NCBI GenBank assembly: GCA_030648295.1
Contig: JAUSID010000286.1
Location: 62,001-126,000 of the forward strand
Length of the DNA stretch: 64,000 nucleotides
Origin: Opitutaceae bacterium
GTDB lineage: Bacteria; Verrucomicrobiota; Verrucomicrobiia; Opitutales; Opitutaceae
Direction: 5' to 3'
Every line of letters starts with the position of its first letter. Within the stretch, counting starts at the first letter, position 1. A program made the translations under genes and the position numbers. Of the stretch, positions 51,495-59,744 are shown piece after piece. The notes beneath the pieces were generated by a model. The model was given only the letters and a program-made list of their open reading frames with translations, was not told the DNA's origin and did not search any database.

Positions 51495-53031
51495 AGACAG
51501 GTCCCACTTTGAGCCGGTAGTGAGTGCCCCGGCCTTCGCCCACCTGCACCAGGAGTCCACGGGCGACGAGATCGGAGAGATCGCGGTAGGTGGTGTTGTA
51601 GGTGACGCGGAAGATTTTCTTGCACCAGCCGCTGGTGACGGAACTGGATTTCTGAACCTCGATCATGATCCGTTTCTGGCGACGGTTGAGCTGCGCCTCG
51701 ACGGCGGGGGTGATCAGGCCAGTTGTGCCGGGCGGGAGCTTGAGGCGATCGTACTCGCCGTTGGGGCCGGTGAACGTGACGACGAAATAGCCGTCCTGTT
51801 CCGAATAGGCGGGCTCGGTCAGGCCGTGGTCGAGCATGGCATCGCGCATACGGGCAAAGCCGCTGCCGCGCTGTTCCATGAGTTCGAGTGTGGCGAGGGT
51901 TTGCGCGATGAGTGGATTGCGCGAGGCCGGGCGATAGTCGCCGCGGCGGAGCTTGGCGAGGGTGAGCGGCTTGGGCGGATAGCCGGGGCTCGCGATTTCG
52001 ACTCGGTCGGAAAAAACCCGGACGAAGATCTTCCGGGCGCCGTCGTCGTAGCTGCGGTGGGCGGTCGCGTTAACCAGCGCTTCGCGCAAGGCGCGGGACG
52101 GATACTCATCGAGCCGCAGGTTGTTCACGCCAACGACCCGGCGGGGATGGAATGTGTGGTCGTCGATGAATTTGAGCGCGACCGTGATGGCATCGGGCAG
52201 GCCAGTGTTGAGCGTAAGCTGGCCCTTCGGTTTGCCGGTGACGCGATCCTGATCATACGCGTCGAGGAGGATTTCTGCCTGGGGGAAGTGATCCGCTGGG
52301 CGCTGGCCGAAGATCAGGAGCGCCGCGACTGTGGCATGGTAGATCTTCTTGTCGGGATCGAAGGTGGCCAGGCCACGCGTCGCGAGGGCGTAGCCGGAGA
52401 GACCGTCCCAGATGGCCGCCTCCGGCTTCGGCAATATCTTCAGGGCGAACTGGTCGACCCAGCGACTTTGGAACGAGGTAGCCGGAACGTCCGGCAGCAC
52501 TCGCGCCTCGAAGGCGGAGGCGATGTCGATCAAGTGGACGCCCTCGGCGGCCTCTGCCACGCTCGCGCTGATCGAGAAATCCTCCTGCAGAATGCGAAGA
52601 AGCGCGCGCTGCAGGAGCGGTTTCAAATCCTCGCGGTCGTGGAAGCGTTTGTAGGTGTGGTGGGCGTTCTTGATTTCCAGGATCAGCGCGTCGGTCTGCG
52701 GGTGCCGCGATCCGCCGGATTGATCCTTCAGGAATACAAGAGTCGGCAGCTTCCGTTCCTGGGCGAGACGATACTCGTGGTGGGTCGCCGACAGATCGCC
52801 GTCGGGCGCGCCGTATTCGTGAGCGATTATGAGCACGTAGATTTGAGAGGACCGCAGGGCTTCGAGATAGGGGCGTGGGGCCGGGTGCGGTGGAGGCGGC
52901 TCCTGCTCAAAGAGCAGGGGGTCGCAATGTTTTTGGAGAAAGGGATCGGTGGAGATGACGGTGGCGACGGCTGCGCGCTCCAGCTCGAGTTCCTTCTGCA
53001 CGGAACTCACAAACACTCGCAGTTTTCTCAT
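51493..53031 (-). CDS. DUF4062 domain + RecG/Schlafen-type HATPase protein
   Basis: 512 aa. N-terminal DUF4062 (about 1-100: RVFVSSVQKELELERAAVAT and then YLEALRSSQIYVLIIAHEYG). The central part is related to the ATP-binding proteins often annotated as RecG-like transcriptional regulators. This part has the GHKL/HATPase_c_4 block ALREALVNATAHRSYDDGA near 308-326 and GSGFARMRDAML near 390. A winged-helix-like C-terminus follows (about 440-512). DUF4062 is commonly the sensor or TIR-like head of STAND NTPases and other conflict proteins, so a defence role is plausible but not shown. Single gene, convergent with the radC remnant. Confidence 0.75.
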   Translation of the reverse strand: MRKLRVFVSSVQKELELERAAVATVISTDPFLQKHCDPLLFEQEPPPPHPAPRPYLEALRSSQIYVLIIAHEYGAPDGDLSATHHEYRLAQERKLPTLVFLKDQSGGSRHPQTDALILEIKNAHHTYKRFHDREDLKPLLQRALLRILQEDFSISASVAEAAEGVHLIDIASAFEARVLPDVPATSFQSRWVDQFALKILPKPEAAIWDGLSGYALATRGLATFDPDKKIYHATVAALLIFGQRPADHFPQAEILLDAYDQDRVTGKPKGQLTLNTGLPDAITVALKFIDDHTFHPRRVVGVNNLRLDEYPSRALREALVNATAHRSYDDGARKIFVRVFSDRVEIASPGYPPKPLTLAKLRRGDYRPASRNPLIAQTLATLELMEQRGSGFARMRDAMLDHGLTEPAYSEQDGYFVVTFTGPNGEYDRLKLPPGTTGLITPAVEAQLNRRQKRIMIEVQKSSSVTSGWCKKIFRVTYNTTYRDLSDLVARGLLVQVGEGRGTHYRLKVGPV

Positions 53032-53204
53032 GGGAGTCCGGGCGCGAGCCGAGTTGCAGGATTTCCTTTCAGATTACGTTCCATCGTGGAAATCATGCGC
53101 GATCAAGCGCTGGAGTTCGAGCCGGGATCGTGTCAAATCCAGCGAATCACAGGCAAGGATTTCGCCGGAGCTTTCCTCCGTCGACGGATCATGCGAGCTG
53201 CGCT

Positions 53205-53564
53205 TCACGCCACCCGCTTGAACTCCCACTCATCGGAATGCAGGAGAATCGCGCAATCTCCTTCGTCGTTCCACACGCTGACCTTGAGGCCCCAATAAAA
53301 GTGGTGCGTGGTCGTCTTCGCCTTATTGGCGTTCGTGCTCACTGTGCCTGCCTTGGTGTGGATCCAGATAAAATCGCCCGCTTTGACCTTTTGATCTGGC
53401 AACCAAAACAAATGGCGAAGCTTGCTCGAGACGGTGCCGTCGTCGTTGTAAGTGGTGTCGGCGAGTAGAAACCGGCCGGCGTCGCAGTCCGCGGTCACAC
53501 TTAACGAAACGTATTCCTTCTCATAGGTGCCGCGATTGTTGATCGATGAGACGTTGATTTTCAT
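53205..53564 (-). CDS. small beta-rich protein of the HigBA-beta cassette
   Basis: 119 aa. No confident family. The sequence is a beta sandwich type with conserved-looking aromatic runs (LRHLFWLPDQKVKAGDFIWI, then TTTHHFYWGLKVSVWNDEGD and CAILL), recalling lamin-tail-like domains. It is the last gene of a four-gene minus-strand set and starts 20 bp after the beta-family gene, suggesting co-transcription and a shared function. Confidence 0.6.
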   Translation of the reverse strand: MKINVSSINNRGTYEKEYVSLSVTADCDAGRFLLADTTYNDDGTVSSKLRHLFWLPDQKVKAGDFIWIHTKAGTVSTNANKAKTTTHHFYWGLKVSVWNDEGDCAILLHSDEWEFKRVA

Positions 53565-53584
53565 CGGTTAAAATTGACGCATTT

Positions 53585-54709
53585 TCACCCCATGCGTGCC
53601 GGCCAATCGGGTTGGTCTGCATCCAATGATATCGCCTGGTCCACCGTCGCTTCGATGTGAGTGAGCTGGTAGACCACCAAAGTGAGATGGTGATTGATGC
53701 CGGCAAAGAGCCAATCCTTAGGCCCTCCCGTCTTTGCCTGCTGCTCTCCCATTTCCTTGATGAACCGGTCGCCCACGCTGAATTCGGCGCCGCGAAAGTG
53801 CTCCTCCAGTCCGCACAGAATCTGTGCGTTCGCGGGCCACTGCTCATAACCGAGTCCGTCGTCTCCCTGCACTTTTTCACCGCGCACAATCACGGTATTG
53901 GCTTCGCTCGTGTAACGAATACTCGCGCTGAAGTTGAAATGTTTCCCTTCGGCATCCTCAAAAATCGGATGCTGAATCGTGTAATCCCCAAACCACGCTG
54001 TTCCTCCAGCGAGTGCATAGCGGCGCCAGCCAAGCCACTCGGTGCGTTGCAGCAGGTGAATCTCGTTTTTGCGGAGCTTGCTCAGGTTCTTCGGCAACGA
54101 ACCGCCGAGCACAGTCACGCTTCGCCAATCGCCCTCCGCCGTCGGAATCATATCCAGGATTTTCTGGATGCCCTCCGGCCCCTCCGGATTGACGCCAAAG
54201 TCGATCACCAGGTCGACATTCCCCGGAATGAGCCACAGGTTCTTCACCAGCCCAATAAGCGCCCGGTGAAACCCGCCTTGACGAAACTCAAAGACGTCGA
54301 TGCGGATGCAGAGGCCATGCTCTTTGACGATATTGAGCTTGCGGAGCATCATCACCTCGACGGCGGGTGTGAGCGTGGTGACAAGAATCGCCTTGAGCCC
54401 ATAGTGGCTCGCGTTGCGATCGAACGCCTCCAGGGCTGTCGGGACCATCACCTTGTCGAGGTGCACGAAGTCGATGAAGAAAGGCGCCCTCAAGCCCCAA
54501 TTGTCACCCATGAGCTTCGCGTTTTTGGCGATGACGTATTCCACCGGAGGCGCCACCGCATTCGGTTTGTCGGGAGTCTGAAAATCCTTCGGAACCAGTT
54601 CAAACAGCGGTTGGATGTGCTCCTTTGTTGCGGCATCCAAACCACGAACCGCCTCTATCTCCGCCCCTTTCCACCGAAGTGCCGGGACGTATTTGGGAAC
54701 CGTGTTCAT
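53585..54709 (-). CDS. T4 beta-protein family (sce7725-like) protein
   Basis: 374 aa from ATG 54709 (MNTVPKYVPALRWKGAE), 1 bp after the HigA-ImmA stop. An upstream ATG at 54763 would overlap that gene and add 18 residues of shadow. Typical family features: PALRWKGAEIEAVRGLDAAT at the N-terminus, PLFELVP, DFGVNPEGPEG and VTVLGGSLPKNLSKL. The family is named after a phage T4 protein and appears often next to small nuclease or toxin-like genes in bacterial defence islands. The biochemical function is unknown. Here it is coupled to a HigB/HigA-ImmA pair and a beta-rich protein. Confidence 0.75.
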   Translation of the reverse strand: MNTVPKYVPALRWKGAEIEAVRGLDAATKEHIQPLFELVPKDFQTPDKPNAVAPPVEYVIAKNAKLMGDNWGLRAPFFIDFVHLDKVMVPTALEAFDRNASHYGLKAILVTTLTPAVEVMMLRKLNIVKEHGLCIRIDVFEFRQGGFHRALIGLVKNLWLIPGNVDLVIDFGVNPEGPEGIQKILDMIPTAEGDWRSVTVLGGSLPKNLSKLRKNEIHLLQRTEWLGWRRYALAGGTAWFGDYTIQHPIFEDAEGKHFNFSASIRYTSEANTVIVRGEKVQGDDGLGYEQWPANAQILCGLEEHFRGAEFSVGDRFIKEMGEQQAKTGGPKDWLFAGINHHLTLVVYQLTHIEATVDQAISLDADQPDWPARMG

Positions 54710-54710
54710 T

Positions 54711-55895
54711 TTAGTCGGGCCAGACAACGTCTGGAAAATGTTTTCGCACCTCGTGGTGCCCAACGAGGTTGTTGAAGAGTCGAAACGCCTTCTTCTCGTG
54801 CCGGAGCCGGCCGGCGACGATCGCCGCGTGGATATTTAATTTCGCCGCCAAACTCTCAGCCGCCATCGGTATGCCGGAGCGGCTGGCGGCACTCTTTTTC
54901 CATTCATCGGCCGGAATCAGCATCTCACCCGCGAGGGCATCAGCTTCAATTTCCTTTGGATCGCCGCTCGTCTCGATGTCGAGGTCGTCGATAAACTCGG
55001 CTTCGCCGAGGTTGGAATGGAGCGCGATGTGCGCCACCTCGTGCATCAATACATACCAGAAGTTATCCAAACGATCGTGGCGCAAGGTGAGCCCAACAAT
55101 GGGCCGTTCCTCGATCACCAGAATCGCGGCGCCGTCAAGGTAGGTGTAAGGCAAGTGTGCCTCGATGATCAGTGGTATGCCGGCTGAGCGAAGAAAATTT
55201 TGGGCCGCCAAGGGACCGTCGGGGCGACGGCTTTGTTTCGCCAACTCGCGCATGAAGGCCGGCGTAACCGAGCCCGTCTTGTAAACGCCGACCGCCTTCA
55301 TCGCCTGCGCCTGAAAAATCACACGCGCGGTCCAAGCCGCCAAGGCGTTCCGATCCATGGTCCGCGCTGAGCGAATGTATTCGGTTCGGTGACAAAGCAC
55401 CTGTTCGCGCACTAGCGGCGGTAACTTCGCAAATAAGCCGCGAAGCGACTGGAGAGAGCCGGTGATCCAGCCGCGCTTCGTCATCTCTTCGAGTGGATAC
55501 TTGCCCCAGTCCTCCTCCTCTTCGGCCGGCGCGCTTTTCTCGGCTTGCAGGAGAACCTTACCAGGAATCCCCAACCCGTTGTGCAGCGCGCGCAGCATTG
55601 CCAAAGTGAGCGGCCTTTTGCGCGCGAGGATCTCCGACACTTTGCTGCGACTGCCCAAATACGGGATGAGATCCCGCGGCGACAGGTTCTGCTGCTCCAT
55701 ACGAAACTCGATCGCGTCAATCGGATCGGGAAGCTCGATTTCAACCACCGTCTTTTCGTAGTTCTCGACGAGCAAACCGAGGAGTTCCAGTTCCTCGGCC
55801 GCAGAGCTGCCTATCGCGGGAGATGCATCCACCAGCGCTTCCAATCGCGAGAGCGCTTCCTGATACTCGGCGTCTGTTTTGATGATCTTATGCAT
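54711..55895 (-). CDS. HigA-type antitoxin fused to ImmA/IrrE metallopeptidase
   Basis: 394 aa. The N-terminal part holds a HigA-like HTH (about 55-105: MEQQNLSPRDLIPYLGSRSK, then VSEILARKRPLTLAMLRALH). The C-terminal part is an ImmA/IrrE zinc peptidase with HEVAH at about 284-288 and a downstream Glu cluster (ADALAGEMLIPADEW) completing the site. HTH-ImmA proteins sense stress or phage signals and cleave a partner repressor or antitoxin. It lies 10 bp after HigB, so it is the antitoxin-like partner with a built-in protease. Confidence 0.88.
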   Translation of the reverse strand: MHKIIKTDAEYQEALSRLEALVDASPAIGSSAAEELELLGLLVENYEKTVVEIELPDPIDAIEFRMEQQNLSPRDLIPYLGSRSKVSEILARKRPLTLAMLRALHNGLGIPGKVLLQAEKSAPAEEEEDWGKYPLEEMTKRGWITGSLQSLRGLFAKLPPLVREQVLCHRTEYIRSARTMDRNALAAWTARVIFQAQAMKAVGVYKTGSVTPAFMRELAKQSRRPDGPLAAQNFLRSAGIPLIIEAHLPYTYLDGAAILVIEERPIVGLTLRHDRLDNFWYVLMHEVAHIALHSNLGEAEFIDDLDIETSGDPKEIEADALAGEMLIPADEWKKSAASRSGIPMAAESLAAKLNIHAAIVAGRLRHEKKAFRLFNNLVGHHEVRKHFPDVVWPD

Positions 55896-55904
55896 CTCGC
55901 GCTG

Positions 55905-56189
55905 TCAGCACTTCCATTTGGAATACTCCGCATGCGTTCCCATGCGTTTCACCACTATGAGCTGAGAACTGTAGTGAATTGAAACCTGCAACCGGTAGTG
56001 TGTCCCCTTTAGATTAAAGATCACTCCGCTGTCGCCGAGTATGCTGGCCGAAGGATAACGCGCCTTTAGATCGGCGGGCGTCTTCCAAGTGGCCTCCTGC
56101 GCTTCTGCAACCCAGGCTTGGATCGCCATGCGTGCATCGGCATGGTGATCGGCAAACGACGCCAGCTTTGGCAACCCGACGACTTTCAC
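55905..56189 (-). CDS. higB: HigB-family toxin (mRNA interferase type)
   Basis: 94 aa from GTG 56189 (VKVVGLPKLASFADHH). The earlier ATG 56246 lies inside the palindromic operator and its extension is not HigB-like. HigB/RelE-like family features: HPDAR-like HHADARMAIQAWVAEAQEAT, WKTPADLKARYPSASILGDS, VIFNLKGTHYRLQVSIHYSS and a final GTHAEYSKW. Such toxins cut mRNA on ribosomes. The partner is the HTH-ImmA protein directly downstream. Toxin first and antitoxin second is the usual higBA order. Confidence 0.88.
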   Translation of the reverse strand: MKVVGLPKLASFADHHADARMAIQAWVAEAQEATWKTPADLKARYPSASILGDSGVIFNLKGTHYRLQVSIHYSSQLIVVKRMGTHAEYSKWKC

Positions 56190-56223
56190 TTGGTGCCTTT
56201 CATAGAACTCCTCATCGACAACT

Positions 56224-56248
56224 GAATGTTCCCTATCAGGGAACATTC
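56224..56248. promoter_or_regulatory. palindromic operator of the higBA cassette
   Basis: GAATGTTCCC-TATCA-GGGAACATTC, 10-bp perfect arms and 5-bp centre, 35 bp upstream of the HigB GTG start. A palindrome overlapping the promoter is the usual autoregulation site for HigA-type antitoxins. Confidence 0.7.
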
Positions 56249-56716
56249 GGTTGTTCGCGATGCAAGCGAAAACTTATTTGAAGCGAAAAACACCGTCGGG
56301 ATAAGTTGAAATGGCCTTCATGCTCCCAGCTTTAGAAATGCCGATCCTAGGAATGACACGGCAAGCTATTATCCCATAATATCTTGAGTGATTCCGGCAC
56401 GAGGATGCGACCTTGGCGATCCCTGCTGGTAGTGCCTTTGCGTCTCACCAGCATTCGTTTCTATGCCGCCGGGCCGAACTGATGGCGCGCAAAGCGCTCG
56501 TGAATCCCGGAGATTTTCAACGACACACCAACCTGCCGATGGCGTTAATCCTCACCAACCCTGGCGGAACCTATGTGTCGTGTTGCGCCTTATGCGGCGA
56601 ACAGAACTCGGCCGACGGGAAACGTCACAACCATCCGAGCATCGATGTGGTGAATGCACGGATACATCTCACCGGCCCGGGCGTCATCTATTACCCCACG
56701 CTCGCGAGAATGCGGA
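56249..56716. other. 468-bp gap, no confident gene
   Basis: This lies between the divergent higBA promoter and the next plus-strand gene. An open frame continues upstream of the downstream gene (from 56413), but its codon usage and composition do not support it. It may hold promoters for both directions. Confidence 0.4.
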
Positions 56717-57088
56717 ATGACTTTTGCGGGGAGTTTCAATCTCGGAAAGCAAGGCGGCGAATATCGGTTTGCGGCGGGGTGTGCTGTGGCGGAGAGGCAA
56801 TCGGAAACGCAGGGTGTTCGTGCTTCGCGTTGGTCGGCGTGGCTGGTTCCGTTCCAGAGCCATCTGGTCCGTCGCGCGAATCGCATGAATATCGAGGCTC
56901 CCTTCGCAAAACTGACACCCGCCGCTTGGACGCAAACCTGCGGGCTCCGCCCCATCGAACGCGCCCGGCATTTCGCCGTCCCGATGGAAGAGGACATCGG
57001 TCGAGTCGCCCTCGCGATGACGCTCGTCGGGGAGATTATCGGAGGAAAGCAAAACGCGGCGGGTGTGCGGTGGAAATCCCCCACATGA
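56717..57088 (+). CDS. small unknown protein, first of a pair
   Basis: 123 aa from ATG 56717 (MTFAGSFNLGKQGGEYRF). No family was recognised. The sequence is mixed alpha/beta, with MEEDIGRVALAMTLVGEIIG near the end. The stop overlaps the ATG of the next gene (ATGA), supporting a translated pair. Confidence 0.45.
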   Translation: MTFAGSFNLGKQGGEYRFAAGCAVAERQSETQGVRASRWSAWLVPFQSHLVRRANRMNIEAPFAKLTPAAWTQTCGLRPIERARHFAVPMEEDIGRVALAMTLVGEIIGGKQNAAGVRWKSPT

Positions 57089-57462
57089 TCAGCCACTGGC
57101 AAGTGGGCGCGGAGGATCCGCCAAATATTCCGGGACTGGCGGCATGGGCCGACGGCCGTGACGCGACCAATGTGTTGTGGACGTCCCTTCCGCCGCGCTG
57201 GGGCAAGAAAGATGGACGGTGTCCCACGGTGGACGAGGTGATCGTGTTCCTGTCCGGACTCTCCGGCGAACGACGAGCGAAAGCGCAGGAATACAGGACC
57301 GAGCTTCAGACGAAGATCGCCTTGGCGCTCAAGGAAGCAGCGGAGCTTCCCCTGTCCGAGGTTATCGTTCGTGCGACCAAGGAGATTCGTCGGCCTGACA
57401 CCTTGGGCAAACGAAGCCTCAGGCAGTCTAGACTAGAATTCGCTCAGACGGGCGACAGATGA
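57085..57462 (+). CDS. small unknown protein, second of a pair
   Basis: 125 aa. No named family. The core GRDATNVLWTSLPPRWGKKD and the helix VDEVIVFLSGLSGERRAKAQ look like a compact domain; I vaguely associate WT-LPP-type motifs with small stand-alone bacterial proteins of unknown role. It is coupled to the previous gene and lies inside the defence-like segment. Confidence 0.5.
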   Translation: MISHWQVGAEDPPNIPGLAAWADGRDATNVLWTSLPPRWGKKDGRCPTVDEVIVFLSGLSGERRAKAQEYRTELQTKIALALKEAAELPLSEVIVRATKEIRRPDTLGKRSLRQSRLEFAQTGDR

Positions 57463-57566
57463 GTTCCACGGTTCTGCGTGGCCGCCGGCGCGGATGTGAT
57501 GGGCACCGAAAAAGAGTGCACCCAACGGCGGGTTGAAGTCGGCTTCCCGAAGCAACCACCGTCCCC

Positions 57567-58160
57567 GTGCTCCCCCAATTTCCAAAGGCACAAAAAATCG
57601 CGTCGAACGTATGGCAGCAACGAATGTTCGCGGCAAAAGCCGAAATTGTCCCGCTTGCCGTTCATCCCGCGGTCCATCCGATTCTGGAGGCAAAGCGCAG
57701 TTCTTTCCAGCGTGACGACGGGCTTATCAAGGATTTCGGCGTAAAGAAGCAGGTCGTGAAATCCTCCTATAGCGTCGCCGACGGAAAGGGCATGTCGCTC
57801 GAAAGTTTCGACGCCACCGCAAAGGAGATGGGCGTGGGCTTGGGCCGACAGTTTTGGGAAACACTTTTCGCGGCCGTCAACGAGGCCGTCGCGGAGACAG
57901 GCAATGAGGTCAAGATCACGAACGGCGAGATCACCCGCGCGGCTTACCTGCAAATGCTCACCAAACCCGCGCACGGTTTCGATGAGCAGGGCAAGCCGAC
58001 GAACGCGTTCATCCTTACCCCGGAAGCCGGCAAGAAGCTCGAAATGCAACACGCGGAATGGATGCAGGACCCCACGTTCGTCGAGGAGGTCGCCACCATC
58101 AAACGGCGAAAAAAAGAGGAGTGGGATGAACGAGAGGCTCGTCGAAGACTGGTTGAGTAA
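57567..58160 (+). CDS. unknown protein coupled to an Mrr-like nuclease gene
   Basis: 197 aa from GTG 57567. No family was recognised. Largely helical and charged toward the C-terminus (ATIKRRKKEEWDEREARRRL). Its 3' end overlaps the nuclease-like gene by 35 bp, so the two are very probably functionally linked, for instance as partner or immunity protein to the nuclease. Confidence 0.55.
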   Translation: MLPQFPKAQKIASNVWQQRMFAAKAEIVPLAVHPAVHPILEAKRSSFQRDDGLIKDFGVKKQVVKSSYSVADGKGMSLESFDATAKEMGVGLGRQFWETLFAAVNEAVAETGNEVKITNGEITRAAYLQMLTKPAHGFDEQGKPTNAFILTPEAGKKLEMQHAEWMQDPTFVEEVATIKRRKKEEWDEREARRRLVE

Positions 58161-59718
58161 GGCGAGCGAGCGTTCGTTCCAGACTCCCTTTGCCCAAGCC
58201 CTCCTCGCGGAAGGCATGGAGGTATTGCGCGTCGGCCACAGCGCGCATGAGCACGGAAAGGACATCATCGCCGTCGATGCCAAAGGGAAAGTTCACGTCT
58301 ATCAGCTTAAGGACGGGAATCTCGACATTAAGAACTACGAAGCGGGGTTGGGTCAGTTGTCCGCGTTGGTTGAGACGCAAGTCGAACACCCGGGACTCAC
58401 GGGGCAGCCGAAGCATCAGTCATGGTTGGTGATCTCAGGCGAGGCATCAATTCCGGTCGCTGACCGGATTCGCGTGCAGAATCTGGGGTGGAAGAAACGC
58501 GGCTATGGCACCGTTCAGCTCGTCAATGGCGCGCAGCTCGTGGCGAAATTCAGTCGCATGGCCGGCGATTTCTGGCCGCAGAAACCGGAGGACTCGCGTC
58601 GGTTGCTCACGTTTTACCTCGCCGATGGCAAAGGAACGCTGGATCGCGATGAATTTGCCCTCCTGATCGGCGGCGTCACGGCCCCCTCGAAAACCCGGAG
58701 CGAGACGAGCCGGCGCCTCGCCGCGGCCAATCTTTTTGCCAGCTACGCGCTGGCGCCGTTCTACAGTTCGGCGAATTACTGGGAGCTCGTCCAAGCCTGG
58801 ACCATCACCGCGGCGCAAATTGCCTGGACGGCCGATTGTGCCGGCCTGCCGCGCAAAGCGTGGCACTCGACATTTCGCCTTGCGGTCGACGCCGCGCTCG
58901 ATGCGCTGAACTCGCTCGCCGCCGAAAGCTTGGAGCCGCACGCGCTGGCGCCGGGACCCATGTTCGAACTCGACGAACTGACTCGGTCGCGGTGCACGAT
59001 CTGCGCTGGGGTTATGGCCGCTCGCGTCTTGATCGGGCGTGGACTGGGCGAATGCTGGCCGGAAGAAGCGAAGGCCAAGCAAAAACTGGAGGATCTGCAA
59101 CAGCGTGGCCGGCTAACGGTGTGGGGAGAGTCCGCCGTCCCGATGTTTCTCTCCATCATGTGGGCGATGGACAAGCTTCGGGCGGATCGCTGGTCAGATC
59201 AAATTCTACTTTCGATCCTAGCCGGCGTGGCCAACACGAATAGCGCCCGGTTAAACTACAAGCTGGCCCCTCCCCACGACTCGGCGGATGACGCGATCGA
59301 AGTTTTGTTTCAGCGGATGTTGGAGAAAAAACCAGTGATGGAGGTTCAGGCCGCGGCGGCGTATACCTTGGAACCGCTGGTGACGCTCGCCGCGCGCCGT
59401 CTCTGGCGAAACACCTTGGCCGGTCTCTGGTCCGAAATTTCGAAAACGACACTCGTGCGCCTCGCCGCGGATCATCCGCGCGATCTCCTGTTATGGAATT
59501 GGCGCCACCAATGCGGTTCTAACGATTCGCGTAATTTCGCGACGCCGCAAAGCTGGGCCGAGTTGTTGGCTGAAGCCCGCCGACCGGAAAATGCCTCGTT
59601 GCCTGCCGTCCTCCTCGCCGAATACGACTTCAGTTGGCTTTTCCTGCTCTGCTTTCCTCACCGCCTGACGCGGGCAACCGTCAAACATTACGAAGCGGTG
59701 TGCAGCCGCCTGACTTAA
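58126..59718 (+). CDS. Mrr-like PD-(D/E)XK nuclease-domain protein, defence candidate
   Basis: 530 aa from ATG 58126. N-terminal restriction-endonuclease-like fold: helix FAQALLAEGMEVLRVG, then Glu42, GKD with Asp46 and QLK with Gln60/Lys62, matching the E..D..QxK active site of Mrr-type nucleases. The rest (about 110-530) is an unrecognised, mostly helical region that could be a sensor or oligomerisation part. It overlaps the 197-aa gene. A restriction-like or abortive-infection function is the natural guess; no methylase accompanies it here. Confidence 0.65.
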   Translation: MNERLVEDWLSKASERSFQTPFAQALLAEGMEVLRVGHSAHEHGKDIIAVDAKGKVHVYQLKDGNLDIKNYEAGLGQLSALVETQVEHPGLTGQPKHQSWLVISGEASIPVADRIRVQNLGWKKRGYGTVQLVNGAQLVAKFSRMAGDFWPQKPEDSRRLLTFYLADGKGTLDRDEFALLIGGVTAPSKTRSETSRRLAAANLFASYALAPFYSSANYWELVQAWTITAAQIAWTADCAGLPRKAWHSTFRLAVDAALDALNSLAAESLEPHALAPGPMFELDELTRSRCTICAGVMAARVLIGRGLGECWPEEAKAKQKLEDLQQRGRLTVWGESAVPMFLSIMWAMDKLRADRWSDQILLSILAGVANTNSARLNYKLAPPHDSADDAIEVLFQRMLEKKPVMEVQAAAAYTLEPLVTLAARRLWRNTLAGLWSEISKTTLVRLAADHPRDLLLWNWRHQCGSNDSRNFATPQSWAELLAEARRPENASLPAVLLAEYDFSWLFLLCFPHRLTRATVKHYEAVCSRLT

Positions 59719-59744
59719 TTTACGGTTGGCCCCGGTGGTAGGCG

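Noticed and set aside
51520-53298. 592-codon plus-strand frame opposite the DUF4062 gene
   Set aside because: Antisense shadow; DUF4062 and HATPase motifs are on the minus strand.
56413-57084. Upstream extension of the frame of the second small unknown gene
   Set aside because: The extension overlaps the better-supported upstream gene and shows no family character; the ATGA overlap marks the likely start at 57085.
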